A stretch of DNA of 64,000 bases from Apostichopus japonicus (taxonomy: Eukaryota; Echinodermata; Holothuroidea; Aspidochirotida; Stichopodidae): NCBI RefSeq assembly GCF_037975245.1, contig NC_092582.1:19742577-19806576 (forward strand), read 5' to 3'. Below are positions 48,720-61,099 of the stretch, piece by piece. Both the position numbers and the translations under genes were made by a program. Numbering within the stretch: the stretch's first letter is position 1; each line of letters opens with the position of its first letter. A model generated the notes under the pieces. That model saw nothing but the letters and a program-made list of their open reading frames with translations. It was not told the DNA's origin and did no database searches.

Positions 48720-51700
48720 ATGATCACATTTGGATGTCTTGTGTTGACCGTCATATGGTTTGTGAGTTACACGTTGACGTGGAAAGTAAGCAAACTGCAT
48801 GTAGCCTATCCAGGTAGCTCATTATCAAATGAGCTACTCTTCCGCGTACCGGCCATTCCTTTGGGCAGAGAAAATAACAGCTGCTTGGTCAAAGACGGCG
48901 AGAGCGCTACAAAAGGACCACCAAAAAAACAGCGAATACCAAAGAAGAGATGGGAACGTCATTTTCAACAGGTTAGTGTGGTAAACCAATAAACTTCTTT
49001 AAATATTATTGACAGCTAATCATTAATCTCGTGATGTCGTATTTCTCCTTACTTATTTGAGAACCGTGTAAAAGTAAGAGGACCTGACGTTTCGATCCTA
49101 GCAGGATCTTCTTCGAAGGCTGAATGACAAGTATAACAGTAACAGAAGGGACAAATACAAGCACAGAATACAGACAGGTTAATGAGCAGGGTGAACGCAA
49201 AATAGAAAGATGTAAGAGGATTAGTAGACAAGGGATGGAGAGAAGAAACAAACCAACAGGGGGAAGAGGAGAGATAGGAGATAAACAGTAAAGGGACAAA
49301 GAGATGATTTAGGAAAGAGGGTAGGAATAAACTTTTATGTAAAAAGCTTATTTTATTTTAAGTGACAAACCAAATTCAAGTTATTACGATAGATCCAATG
49401 TTTAACTGATATTCTGTCCACCCCATGTCATCATTTTATGATCCATGGTTAAATTTTAGGTCCTGGGTCGCTTTCCTGTTAACTTTTCATCTGAATTTCG
49501 AAATCCTTGCTGGTACGAGGGGACAGAGCTTCAGTGTGTGCCATATTTCTACCAGCTCGGCTCCTACAAGTGTGGAACTACAGATCTCTGGGACAAATTA
49601 ACTCAACACCCGGATGTACTACCTGTTGCTAAGGAACCACACTGGTGGGCGTTGCGAAGACTTGGCTACACAGATACTCCTATTCACAAAGACCTTGGTG
49701 AGTTATTAAACAAGAGGCAAATGTTCACATAACAAGACACAACAGTTCTTGCTCAGGCTTTCACTTTAATTACCAATTACAGTTACAGTCATTGTTTCAA
49801 ACGGCGCGTTGTGTTGTAATTGGGTTTTAACTTTGAAATGTGTACGTATAGTATAGCGGGAACAGTACTCACAATACCTAGACGTACACGCATCCTAAGT
49901 TTGAAGTCCATCATAGTTCAAACAAACTATTTTATGCATTTTTTATCTGTGGCTTTGTGATGTCATCAGAAAGCTGCCTACTTAAAAACTAACATTTCCC
50001 AAATGCAGTCAGCACAACTAATGTTTCGTTGATAGGTACGGGAAATATCACAATTATACACTGTTACACAGCATTTTACGATGTATGTATGATATTCTGC
50101 TCTATGGTATGATGGCACCTTTCTATGGAATGCCAAAAAGACAATAATTGTATATGATTATATAGTCTTTCTATAAGATAATATACTAAATTACACGATA
50201 ATAATAAGAAACTAAACGATGATGATAAGAATCGTCACGATTATAATAACAAAGTACATGATCATAATAAGAAACTATATGTCGAAAATATGAAATTACA
50301 CGATTATAATAAGAAGTACACGATAATAATCTAATCAGGGCTAAGTTTGGATATGCGTATGCATATGTATGAGATTTTGGACATTTGAATTATTTGTACA
50401 GGGTATAGAATTCCATCTAACTTGCTTTTAGCACAATTGTGCATCCATTGCATTCTGTTCCCGTCGTAGACCGGATAACAAACACTCTTGTATCGTAATT
50501 TGTGATTGGTGACATACGGGCAAACACGTCACACACACGAACAACACTCTACAACAGTGAAAACAACAATCATATAATTTTATGTGAGTCATGAGGTCCA
50601 CCTTATGAATAATATGCATATGCATACGCGTATTCATGCGGATATGCATACACTTGTGGTTTATATCGTAAGCAGTTCTACTAGTATCGTGTGTTTTGAT
50701 TATTATTATCGTTTATTTTCTTATTATTAACGTGGATTTTATTATTACCATCATGTAAACTCTTATTATAATCGTGTAAACTTAGTATATTATGGTGCCT
50801 TTTCTGTATATTATTATTTTTGTATTATTATTTTCTATATATCATTATCATATAATATATCATCAGTTGTACCCCTTTTGGCGTTCCATACCTTTTTCAT
50901 CACGAAGTGAGCATGTACGTACGTTCTGGTTGCAGTGTTACACATTCGTAATGAAACAGGCCAGGACGACGATAGTTCTGTACAATGGTACTTAAACTTA
51001 TACAAAAATCAATCTGTGGAGCTGATACAAAAGAACCCTAAGCTTATTTTTGGTAAGTTTATTGATGCAATTATCAACTTTGTAACAAAGATAACTAGGC
51101 TGCAAAGAAAATTTAAAGGGATACTTTCGACGGCAAACAGGGCAACAAAGAGAAATGTATTCCATCCAAACTGTTGCTTAGCCAATGATCTTGTCCTTAA
51201 CTGGATATATGGTTGATTGAATGCTGAGCATATTCTGATTGGCTAGACCTTCTCTTATCCTGAAATATGATGCATATGATGCATTTGAATATTTGTATAC
51301 CTATAAAAAAAAAACAGTTCTCTCTGAATACATGATTGAAATATAATCAAGGACATCAAAGTTCAGTCCTGATTATATCATTCATACTGATTTAAACAGA
51401 TGAATTCACAAATAGAACCAAATTTGTGATAATTCTGTACTCTTTGTTTCCTATAGGGGACGCTTCTATATCCAACCTTTGGGGTCTTGGAATCTACAAC
51501 TGGAAGGAGCATTTCCCCAATCAGACCGATCCACCAATCTTTTTGTCAGATTTAATTCATGCAGTCCAGCCAACTGCCAAAATAACCGTTATACTAAGAG
51601 ACCCTGTGGAAAAGTACTTTCAATATATTTATAAGCTTATAACTTCATGTAGGTTACCTAATTCCAGCGTCCATGATAATATTCTCTCATAGATGCAAAC

Positions 51701-54700
51701 CCACCATTTTAGACATTATTAAATGTTTGTCGTGTTACCCTGTAACGGATTATCAATGTGTTGGGTGCGGGGGTGGGGGGGGGGTGTCGTCGTTATCTAC
51801 GTGGTATATTCTATAAGCGATGCGTCATTACTGCAAGCTGAATTTGCTTTAAAGCAGCATTTTGCGTTCGGTTGCCGTTTTCTACTTTCTTGACATGGCG
51901 ATCGATTTTTTTTACACATATCTATCACAAAACAGCACATTAAGATTTTAGCCAAGTTTTTCCCTGCCAACAACGTTAATTGGCGAGTAATTAAGGATAT
52001 TTGCAGATAATGAGAAAAGTGTCCACGACAAATTTCACATTTAAATTCATCGTATACAGTTCCCCCAAACCCACTAGTTTGAATTCAACCAATCAGAGAT
52101 GCAGGTTTAGTTATGAGCCGTTGCTAAAAGTAGATTCAAGACTTTGCGTTGGTACAACCAGGGAGTTGTTACGGAACTCCTTGTTGGAACTGCCATATAG
52201 ACTGTAAACAACTCAAGAATGGTGTTGTATTACGTATTGGTCAATGACGCTGTAGTGTTTAAATATTCATATTATGGGTGAGGTTTATTGGGATACCGAC
52301 GAAATATCTTGGAGAAAAACAAAGTTGAAAGTTAAAAATTTTCGACTTTTATGCCACCATTTGAAGTAAGATTTAAATAGATAAGCTAGTAATGTATGTC
52401 GTTATGGCATAGTGGAGTCAGTGAGGTTGAGAAAAATCACAGAAAAGGACGCAAAATGCTGCTTTAATAGCATGCAAACGAAAACGACCAATCACAACGG
52501 CTGTCTATACTAAGCGTGATCAACCAATCGGAACAGCGTTTTCACTCATGTGATATATCATTGAATATTGTCACTCCCGTATGTGTTGTGTCATCATCGC
52601 GAGCTCAGGTCATAAGCACACACGAAGACCGAAGTATTGTGTTGCTTCAACTTACACTGTATGACCTATACATGCATGGAGATGCGTGGTGTTTCAGAAT
52701 GGACACAACTGTTGAAGAAGAAACAAATGTCGCATTGAAGAATAAAAACTAATTCAAACTGCTGATTCTGATTTGACATTCAACTATGAGCAGCCATAAA
52801 AGAAAATTATCCTAAATTCTTATTAATAACACATTAAACATCATACCTTTACTTTCATATATACAATGCTAACATAATGGTTATGTAAAAGTAGGAGTAA
52901 AGAAGATCTGCCTATATTTGGTTTCAGATTGGAAGCGTACACAACAATAAAGAACCAAAGCCAACGAGAGGAGAGAAAACTGACTTCACTGGGTGGGGTA
53001 GAGGGTCCCCCAGCCATATATGACTTAATTGCACAAGAGCAAATTATTTATAACGAAGAAAAAATATTTTGTTATTATAAAATTATTTTCCAATGTTGTC
53101 AACACAAGTTCCATTTTTGGTTTATGTAAGAGTTATTATTTCTTTCCATTCTTAGATTATGGACTACTTACATGCTTAGAAGAAGTGTAACGCAAGACTC
53201 TAGCACCTTTGATACCTACACCAATCGATTAATCAAGAAAGCAGCGAAGTGTGAATCAATACACACACCATTGTACTGTGCGTTCACGAATGAGGCAAGG
53301 CCGGTATCACCTCTTCGTAACGTACGTAAATGTTGTTTAATAAACTCAAGTTAATATGTTTGATTCAGGATAATAAACATGGTTGGAGGTATCGGCAGTC
53401 GCGTGGCTAGGCCAGTAGCAAGACTGGGCCGTGACCATTGCCCCATCCGAATACAGACTATTGAGCCCTTCTAAACCCCAATATAGACTATCGAGCCCCC
53501 TCCCTACCCCAATAAAGTCTATTAAGCCCCCTCTTCACCCCAATGTTGCCTATTGAGCATACTCTCCACCCCAATGTCAACATGTATACTAAAGTGCGCA
53601 TATTACTGGACACGAAAATTGTGCCTCCGCTTTTAATTTTGGTGGCTCTCCTTAAATCGTTGGTACCCCTCCAACACATACTTCCTAGCTACGGGCCTGG
53701 GCGTGATCTCACGTATATATCCTCTCAAATGAGGGCGTTATTTTATGTGCTCAGGTAACTGCAAGTTGCACATACTGCATCAGAGGGCTTCATCTATATT
53801 CCGACAAGCTACATCATGCAACGAAGCCCTCCATTGGCTGTAGACAAGTAACGTAAAATATATTATAAAGTGATTGTAAGATTCATTCGGGCCGGAAGAA
53901 AATGGAAGAAACATACGACACTGTGCTTGTCATCAGATGAATTTTAGTGGATCTATTTGTATATTTGTCATGGTTTATCTTTATATGATTATCTAGTATA
54001 CAATTATTTATATGACTGCATAATGCAACGACGCCTTGCTTGATATGGAGACTAGTGATTTTACAGCGATTTTAATTTGAGCTATTAATGTAAGATTCAT
54101 CAGCTGACCAAAGAGGTAATCGGTTTTGCCCCCATATATGCTAGAAATTCAAATTATGGTCATTCATGTTCACATGTCCTTGTTACCATGCAAGCAGCAC
54201 TGTTTCACAGCTTTCCTCAACATTGTATATTTCCTCAATGAGACATAAATTGCCTCTTTCACTCTTCACGATGTCTACGGAAGACCGTTGGGAGTAAATT
54301 AAATTCCGTGATATGTACTTTTGATCATTAAAACCTTAAAAACTTTTGATTTAATGTTGCTGGTAACGCCGCAGTTGGGATAAGTTGTAAGTTTGCAATT
54401 TACAGAAAAATTAATAACAATGAAGTAACACTGTAGTAGATTAACTAAATGACTGGTCCAATCTACACCGTTATAAAATTGATCTATGTTTTTTTTTCTT
54501 ACCTTTTTCCAAGAAATCTTCAATACGTATCTATATATGGTCTTCATTGTGTTTGTTCGTCTCTCTTGAACTGGAGAATTAAAAAAAAAAAAACCTCTAA
54601 CACACATCTTAGCCAAAGATTGGAGATCTGTATAACTAACCATTTCTGTTGATTTGTTGAAATGAATGCATCCCTATAGGATGCCATTCAATACTATTTA

Positions 54701-55982
54701 TAAACGTTCGTGGTAGGCCTTTAAAATCTTGTTTTCTTCTCGAGTTTGATTTTGGATCAGAGGTTATGACCTAAATTGTCAGAACTACAGTTGTTGTTGT
54801 TGTACAGTTGTTCAACCTCCGCTTGGACTATAGTACTCTTCTAACAGTCTACAATATATTAAATTTTTGTGCGTGAACGTGTGTGTATAGTTACACTTTT
54901 GTTTATTAGAAACAATTACACTTTGTTTAACGATTGAGAATGATATCCAAATCCACCCAATTTGACAAATTTTATCTTAAGAAGCAAGGACGTATGTCAT
55001 TAATATTTTCTATTCCATAATCAGCAGAAACTTTACCAAGGGGTGTTTTTCTTGTACCTGCGAGAATGGATCGAGGTTTTTGAATCTAAGAATATCCACG
55101 TTCTGAGATTAGAAGACTGGAAAAGTAATCAGATCAATGAATTAGAACGATTGATAAAATATCTCAAATTAGGTTTGTTGCTTTCATCAACTCTATTTTT
55201 TAAGGAATTTAATTAACGAGAATATAAACAATCGTTTAAAGTCTACAATTTGAAGTTTTGTTTAGCTCAAAATCATCTCAAAATTGTTGGGTTGATCTCG
55301 AATGGAAATCATGAGACACATAGAAGAAAGTTACGACATAAAGATTCAGAAATTCTTGACAACGATGGTAATAGCTCCAATCAGGAGTTGTTGCTTTCGT
55401 TACCCCCCACCCCTGCTTGATGGCAAAGAAAAGAATACCTTCGATGTACGGTGGCCAAAAATGGACATTAGAAAAAAAGTTGATAACTCGGGATGTGTTC
55501 TTTTCAAGTTTCTGAAGTTTCACAATCAAAGGAAACATTCATTAAACCAGTGTGATTTCATGCATGAGATGAACAAAAGTGATTTAAATTTCATAGTTGT
55601 TTCTGATGTGGGTGTAAATGCAATGCACAAGTGTATCAAAGAATGGGCATGGTCCCAGCATGCCTTGGCCTCATTTGCCGGAAGAAGGGGGAGTGACATG
55701 CATGTGGGCCCTTCATATTTTAAATTTTGCTTAGAAAGATGACTCATCGCATTTAGTATTCCCCTTATCTTTGTAATTCTTTTTTCTCTTTTAGACCGTT
55801 TACCTACTGAGACGTTAACCTTCATCGTAAGCCAGAGTACGACCAATGTGAACAAAAAAGCAAGAAAGAGAAATATGACAATGTGGCAGTCTACACGAAA
55901 AAAATTGCAGAAGTTTTACCGTCCGTGGAATCAACACCTCTCTGAATTACTGAAAGATCAGAAATACAGATGGGATTATTAA
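48720..55982 (+). CDS. CHST15-like: CHST15-like carbohydrate sulfotransferase, seven exons, 420 aa
   Basis: Exons: 48714-48971 (ATG 48720), 49460-49697, 50936-51052, 51457-51613, 53156-53321, 55028-55172 and 55795-55982, all in phase with TAA at the end. Residues 2-22 are a signal-anchor helix (ITFGCLVLTVIWFVSY), as in Golgi type-II enzymes. The sulfate-donor (PAPS) sites are visible: the 5' phosphosulfate loop in YKCGTTDLWDKL, then KEPHWWALRRLG, and the 3' phosphate site in VILRDPVEKLW. C-terminal blocks YLREWIEVF, VLRLEDW and FYRPWNQHLSELL match human CHST15, which puts a 6-sulfate on GalNAc 4-sulfate in chondroitin (CS-E). The stem is shorter than in the human enzyme (561 aa). The exon 4 donor (AAAA then GTACTT) was chosen because it restores the conserved RDPVEKLW join. 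Substrate is inferred; one of several paralogs is likely. Confidence 0.88.
49030..49300. repeat. Interspersed repeat in sulfotransferase intron 1
   Basis: GACCTGACGTTTCGATCC, a short TAGCAGGATCTTCTTC palindrome-like piece, and a purine-rich AGAGGATTAGTAGACAAGGG section. It has the look of the 3' end of a retroelement in reverse. Minus-strand open frames here are not supported as genes. Confidence 0.4.
50095..50920. repeat. Large imperfect palindrome in intron 2 of the sulfotransferase gene
   Basis: The outer left piece CTATGGAATGCCAAAAAG (about 50125) matches in reverse CTTTTGGCGTTCCATA (about 50875). Inside, both arms carry several units like ACACGATTATAATAAGAA (left 50200-50330, right 50690-50785). 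The centre near 50350-50650 has ATATGCATATGCATACGCG and its inverse. It is probably a foldback transposon with subterminal repeats. Ends and target duplication are unresolved. Confidence 0.55.
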
Positions 55983-57645
55983 AGCGAAAAGTCTGAGATA
56001 TAAAAAGTATATGCATAAAACCTGGATAACGTAATCAAGTATAAAGCTCCATATTTTAGTATAGTTGTTTAGATTTAAAGTTTGGAAATTTTATGCACTT
56101 TGTTTTATTGGGGTCATGCATGTACCTGAACTTGTGATGTCAAACAATGGGCTATAACCCAACAACTGTTCTTGTTTGATCAATGGATCGGGTAAATTTA
56201 CTGTAATGCTGGTTTATTTTTAATTGCAGAGTTATGTTCGAAAGGTATGATTGGGTGACTTTTTTTCAATTGTTGATGAGTTTCAAGTACATTTGTATCA
56301 AGGCAAACGATAAAAAAAAATTACTACGCAGTTTACTTTCTAAGAAATGAATTTACTGAAATAATTAGTATGCTTCGTCGGCCTTTGTCGTCTAAATACG
56401 ACCTCAAACTAATACACGAGGGAAGTTCCAGATATTCGTATTATTAGCGTAGACGCGAATGCCGAAGACCCCTCCATCGTTAGTTTCCTTGCCACTGTCC
56501 TCCCCCTCCTCAGGTGCACCCTTACTCTGCTAACTCTGTGCATGTGTAGAAAAATATCCAGCGCTGGTATTCTGTAAATTCTGGCTAGTTCTTCCGCAAA
56601 GGATTCTCTAAAGTCATCCATGAAGGCTTCCATGTTGGAGTAGGTAATGGATATGAGAATGAACCACCTCAGGCGCAAGTAAATATACCCATGATTTTCT
56701 TACAACATTTATACAAATTAGACAAGGTCCATTATTGTTCAGACAAGTTAATGGATCTTACATCGGATTTAAATAGGTTTTTGGGCGTTGCTGTTTGTTC
56801 ACGAGTCTTAAGCTCCGGAGAGAGTTAATAAGACGGTCACTACCTTTTAAGCCGACCATTAGGTGAGGGGTACGCGGATTAAAAAAATAAGCTTCAAGTT
56901 AGGAGAAGTTTGGGGGATTACCGGTACTCTTTTTGATGGGCATAACTCATTAATTAGACAAATAAAGGTTAAGTTAAAAAACGAATTTGTATAACAACAA
57001 GTTTCAGTTTGTCGAGGGCTGATTGACAGTTTAAGCCTGTAATGAATTTAAGTCTAGGGGGAAATGATTTGTGTCGTTTTCGTCATGTGTTCCTGGCGTA
57101 TCCTAAGTTTAATAACCAAGAACAGGCTCAGATTGATTTCATACATTCGCATGAAGTGGTAGGGCCATCCTAAATCGAATAACCAATCACGGGCTCTAAT
57201 TGTTTTTAGACATACGCACTGAAGAAATGAGTATCCGTTTCGAGGGCTACACTCTTACCAACGCGTTTGATCATGACAGAAGTCATTTGAAATCACAAAC
57301 TTGTCGAAATATTCGTTCTAATTTTTCATACGCTTTAACTAAAAAAATATCTAAAATCGATTCCACGAATCACCAAATTTTAGCAGCTGCTTCTTGCTTT
57401 GAGGATTTGGAAGTCATCACTGTTGAGGAAGTCCTGCACGAGGGGGAATGTATCAATTTTTTAAACGTATATGTGATTTTGTTACGGCCGGAGGATCAGC
57501 CTTTCGTAAACGTATTGTTGCGCAGCCACCAAATTATAGAAATTATAAGCGGAAATGTTCCACCGTTATTTGTAGACATTTTAACGGAACTGTTTATTGT
57601 TCAAAGAATAACATATTAGCTCCAAAATAAGTCACGAAACACAGC
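55983..57645. other. 3' flank; possible exon-like frames only
   Basis: A minus-strand frame at 56678-56430 contains NMEAFMDDFRESFAEELARI and VSRVRVHLRRG, faintly like a SEA-type domain, but no splice support was found. A plus-strand frame at 57200-57619 (139 codons) is not recognised. Neither is called as a gene. Confidence 0.3.
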
Positions 57646-58195
57646 TGTTAACAAAATCTATTTATTAACGTGAAATACTAAATAAAAAGGCTAAATAACA
57701 ACAAGTTAAATAAGACTGATCCAACAATAACTAACAGCTGACAACTTACAACTGACAACCTGACAACTAATCAACTGAATAAGTCACAACTTTACTAGCA
57801 ACTCACATGTAACATGCAACAAGTAACTAAATCACTAAATCAACTGACTACATCCCTTTTTCATGCACCAGGTACTGAACATCAATCTTTAACTAATCCA
57901 GCTGTCTCCACACCTTTTACAAAGAACAAGATATGCGTATGCATGCAGTGAAACTTTCACAGGAAAATGAATAAGATAAGAACTTGCAGTAAAACTTTCC
58001 CAGGCTTTTAAATCAAGATAAGCTACACAGATGACACTTATACGTATGGCTCATTAGTTTTTCAATTCACACTTAAAGATTCTCAGGAGTGTAATTACAA
58101 AGATTACATAAGTCCCTCTCATTACTGGCATCTAATAATACAATGGGTGTAAACAAATTTGTCTGAGAAAATACAGATAATATAAAAACACTACA
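57646..58195 (-). mobile_element. Probable retrotransposon LTR with polypurine tract
   Basis: On the minus strand, GGAGGAGGGGAGAG (58209-58196) is a polypurine tract directly followed by TGTAGTG, and the segment ends GTTAACA at 57646, giving TG...CA ends. AATAAA lies about 15 bp before the end. This is the arrangement of a 3' LTR of about 550 bp. The other LTR was not found in the window, so the element is incomplete or continues in decayed form to the right. Start and end are inferred from terminal bases only. Confidence 0.45.
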
Positions 58196-60680
58196 CTCTC
58201 CCCTCCTCCGAAGAACTGGGCACTCCCCTGAGTGACAGACACATTCAACCCATACAGTTTTTCATACAGTAAATGCAGTAATCAAACGATATCAAATGAT
58301 CCCCAGAATTTGTCACATGTTAAATACTTGTAAAAGTAACACTTTTATGATCAAAATAAATGTAACAAATGAAAACTATGATAAAAGTAAACAAATGAAA
58401 TTCTATGTGCAAACGTTAAAGAATCAAAACATCTGTAAACAAATTACAAAGTAACAAAACAGAAAATGTCACATAAACAAAATCATAGAACTGTATACAA
58501 TGTAACACAACAAAGCATTATACAGTAGTTTAGTTCTTAAATTAAGAGTTTGCAAACAGTGTTGTATAGTAAGTTAATAAACCGAACATTCATGCACTTG
58601 AACAATAACCATAGTAGATTCATGAAATTAAATAGAGGAAACAAGGTATAGGTTTAAAGCAGTTGAAATTAAGACCAATTTGTTAAATACAGATAGAAAC
58701 TACAATCCAATGTTAAAGTGCATGAATAAGTAGTCTATATATGTCCATGGAATTGCCCATATGACAGAAGTGAGATAATTGTTTGCTTTTAAATCTTACT
58801 GATGACGTAATATCTTCACGGTTAGGTTGTATGTGAGTTCTTTAAAAATCAATCAATGGATAATCACAAGATAACTAATTAACAAAATAATACCAGTCCA
58901 AAATCAGTGATGAGAAATGTTTTTGAATATACCTCAGCGTGAGACCAGCAGCAACTAATCCATATTCGCATCTACTGTTATTCGCAAAAATAACATGATG
59001 CAGCATAAAACCCAACAACATTAGCTTTAAACAATCAGTGCTTTATACACAAATTTTCATTAATCTCAAATTCCACATATAACGTTCATACGATACCACT
59101 GTAAGTAAGAAAAACGACTTCTGAAACAGAAAAACAATCCATACGGCCTTGATTCTGACATCGCTCCAAATAAACTGGCTTATAAGATTATAAAATAATG
59201 TTGTAAATAATCCATAAATTACATTAGACAAACTGTGAAGATAAGGGAAGTAGTCCAGAATATTCCATGGTGTATTGATTGATAAAATACTGCATACTGT
59301 TAACATGTTCCTGTAGAAAACGCCAACTCCGCAAAAACAATTAGTTGTGTTTTTGTAGTTAGTGAGATCCGTAACAGCCGAGGTTGGTAGGCTATTTGTT
59401 ACACACCTAACTATGGAAGGATTGTGTTTCTTCTTCTTTTTTGCAAAGTTCTAGAAAATTATTTCTTTTCCACCCGCTTTACACCAGATGTGGTCTTATA
59501 TTCAGGTGGCATACTCCTATTAGAGTCAACATTAATCCGCTCGGATGTTTTCCTATCTCAATATTAGTGCCAAAATGCAGTAGGAGAACATCCTTTTTGA
59601 TACGTTATCATTCAGAATCTGTTTAAATCTGTGGCTTGCATCTTAAAGAACATGAATAGAAGAATATGTGGTGCAAACATTGAGTCAATTGAGGCAATTG
59701 CAGATCCCTTTAGGCCTCACATTAGTAGCGTACGAAAACTGTTTATTACTGAGTGAAGAGGTTTGTTTATAGGTGACGAAAACATACGGCTCAGATAGCA
59801 AAACCTCTACATGGTCATGATATGGAAAATTGATGGTGCCATTAAAGGCCAACTCGTCCGCTATCCGGTGATGGGTAGCGTTTAGCTAGTGAGAACTTCT
59901 CTGTAGACTTAGAAACCATACTACTTTTGTGATTTAGTGTGTAATTCAATGGGGCTTATAATGGGCTATGCTACCTTCATAAATGGGTGTACTAGAGCCT
60001 CGGGTCACCTTTTAGAACATGAATAGCCTAGTTTGTCTGCAATTGGTGACTATAACAAACTTCTACCATCAAAGTTTACTGGGATCAAGTTTGTCAAGTC
60101 AGCACTACTTCTTGTATATGCACATGCAGTTTGTACCTCAATGTTTACTGTTCCATTTCTGTGCTTGCAATACTGTTGAATTAACAAAAATATTTTTAGA
60201 GTTGAAATTAAATGTTAGATGTCCAGAAGCTCCTTTTCAATTTATTAAGTTGTAAAATACTTGGATATTGATACTGCAGCTACTCCTGAAAATAAAACCT
60301 GGTTATGTTTAAGGAGGAAAGAAGAAGTGAATATATTACCAAGGAATAAACGTCACACTTGGAAGCAAGTTGTTGTTTGTATTATGAAGAGGGAATGTAC
60401 TTGAAAAAGGCTTTAACATGAGTTTCAATCTTCAATATTAACCCAACATGCCACAGAACCATTTTAAGTCTTGATGGACTCCTGGCATGATCTTGAACCA
60501 GATCCTGGTGGGACTGATGCAACTTATTGTGTGTATGCATGTTACCCCTTCATCTCTTAAGTTATAGTGTAGAAACCATTCATTTGATTGCCATGTATGT
60601 GTAGTTATAATGTAAATTGATTGGTCAAGATAGCTGTTTCAAGTTGAAAACTTGAGAACCAATTTAGTGCTTTAACAATT
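58196..60680. other. Possible LTR-element interior, then non-coding DNA
   Basis: 58210-58900 would be the internal region next to the polypurine tract, but no gag or pol motif is readable. A minus-strand frame at 59306-59043 is hydrophobic and unrecognised. The rest shows nothing clear. Confidence 0.3.
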
Positions 60681-60689
60681 TGACATTTT

Positions 60690-61090
60690 TTTTTATTCAT
60701 AGTGAATGTCATCTTTGCATTCATTGTGAATGTAATCATTGCATTCTTAATGCTTTGAATGCATTCTTTTAATTCATGGTGAATGCAATGTTTGTATTCA
60801 GAGTGAATGGAAACTTTGCATTCATGTATTATTGAATAGTCTTTGCATCCATGGTGAATGCAATATTTTCATTCAGAGTGAGGACAACTTTTCATTTGAG
60901 GGTAAAAGCTCATTTAAACATTTACATTCATTTTGCATTCGAAGGCTAAGCTCATGTAAATATTTCGGCACTATTAAGGGCAAAATGAATGCAAAGCGAA
61001 ATGAATGCATTCAGATTTGTAGTCTTGAATGCAAACTGAATGCAATGCTGTATGCAAAGTGAAGGCATAATGAATGCATTCGTGTCTGAT
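60690..61090. repeat. Degenerate TGAATGCA-rich array
   Basis: About 400 bp in which TGCATTCA and its reverse complement TGAATGCA alternate many times (for example CATGGTGAATGCAATG), giving nested short palindromes at about 25-40 bp spacing. It is probably the inside of a DNA element or a decayed satellite. Confidence 0.65.
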
Positions 61091-61099
61091 AAGGGTTTA

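Noticed and set aside
49006-49299. Minus-strand frame rich in Leu and Ser in sulfotransferase intron 1
   Set aside because: It overlaps an interspersed repeat and a purine-rich stretch, with no domain.
56430-56678. SEA-like domain exon on the minus strand
   Set aside because: Similarity is faint and no acceptor, donor or neighbouring exon supports it.
57200-57619. 139-codon plus-strand open frame
   Set aside because: Looks somewhat protein-like but has no recognisable motif or gene context.
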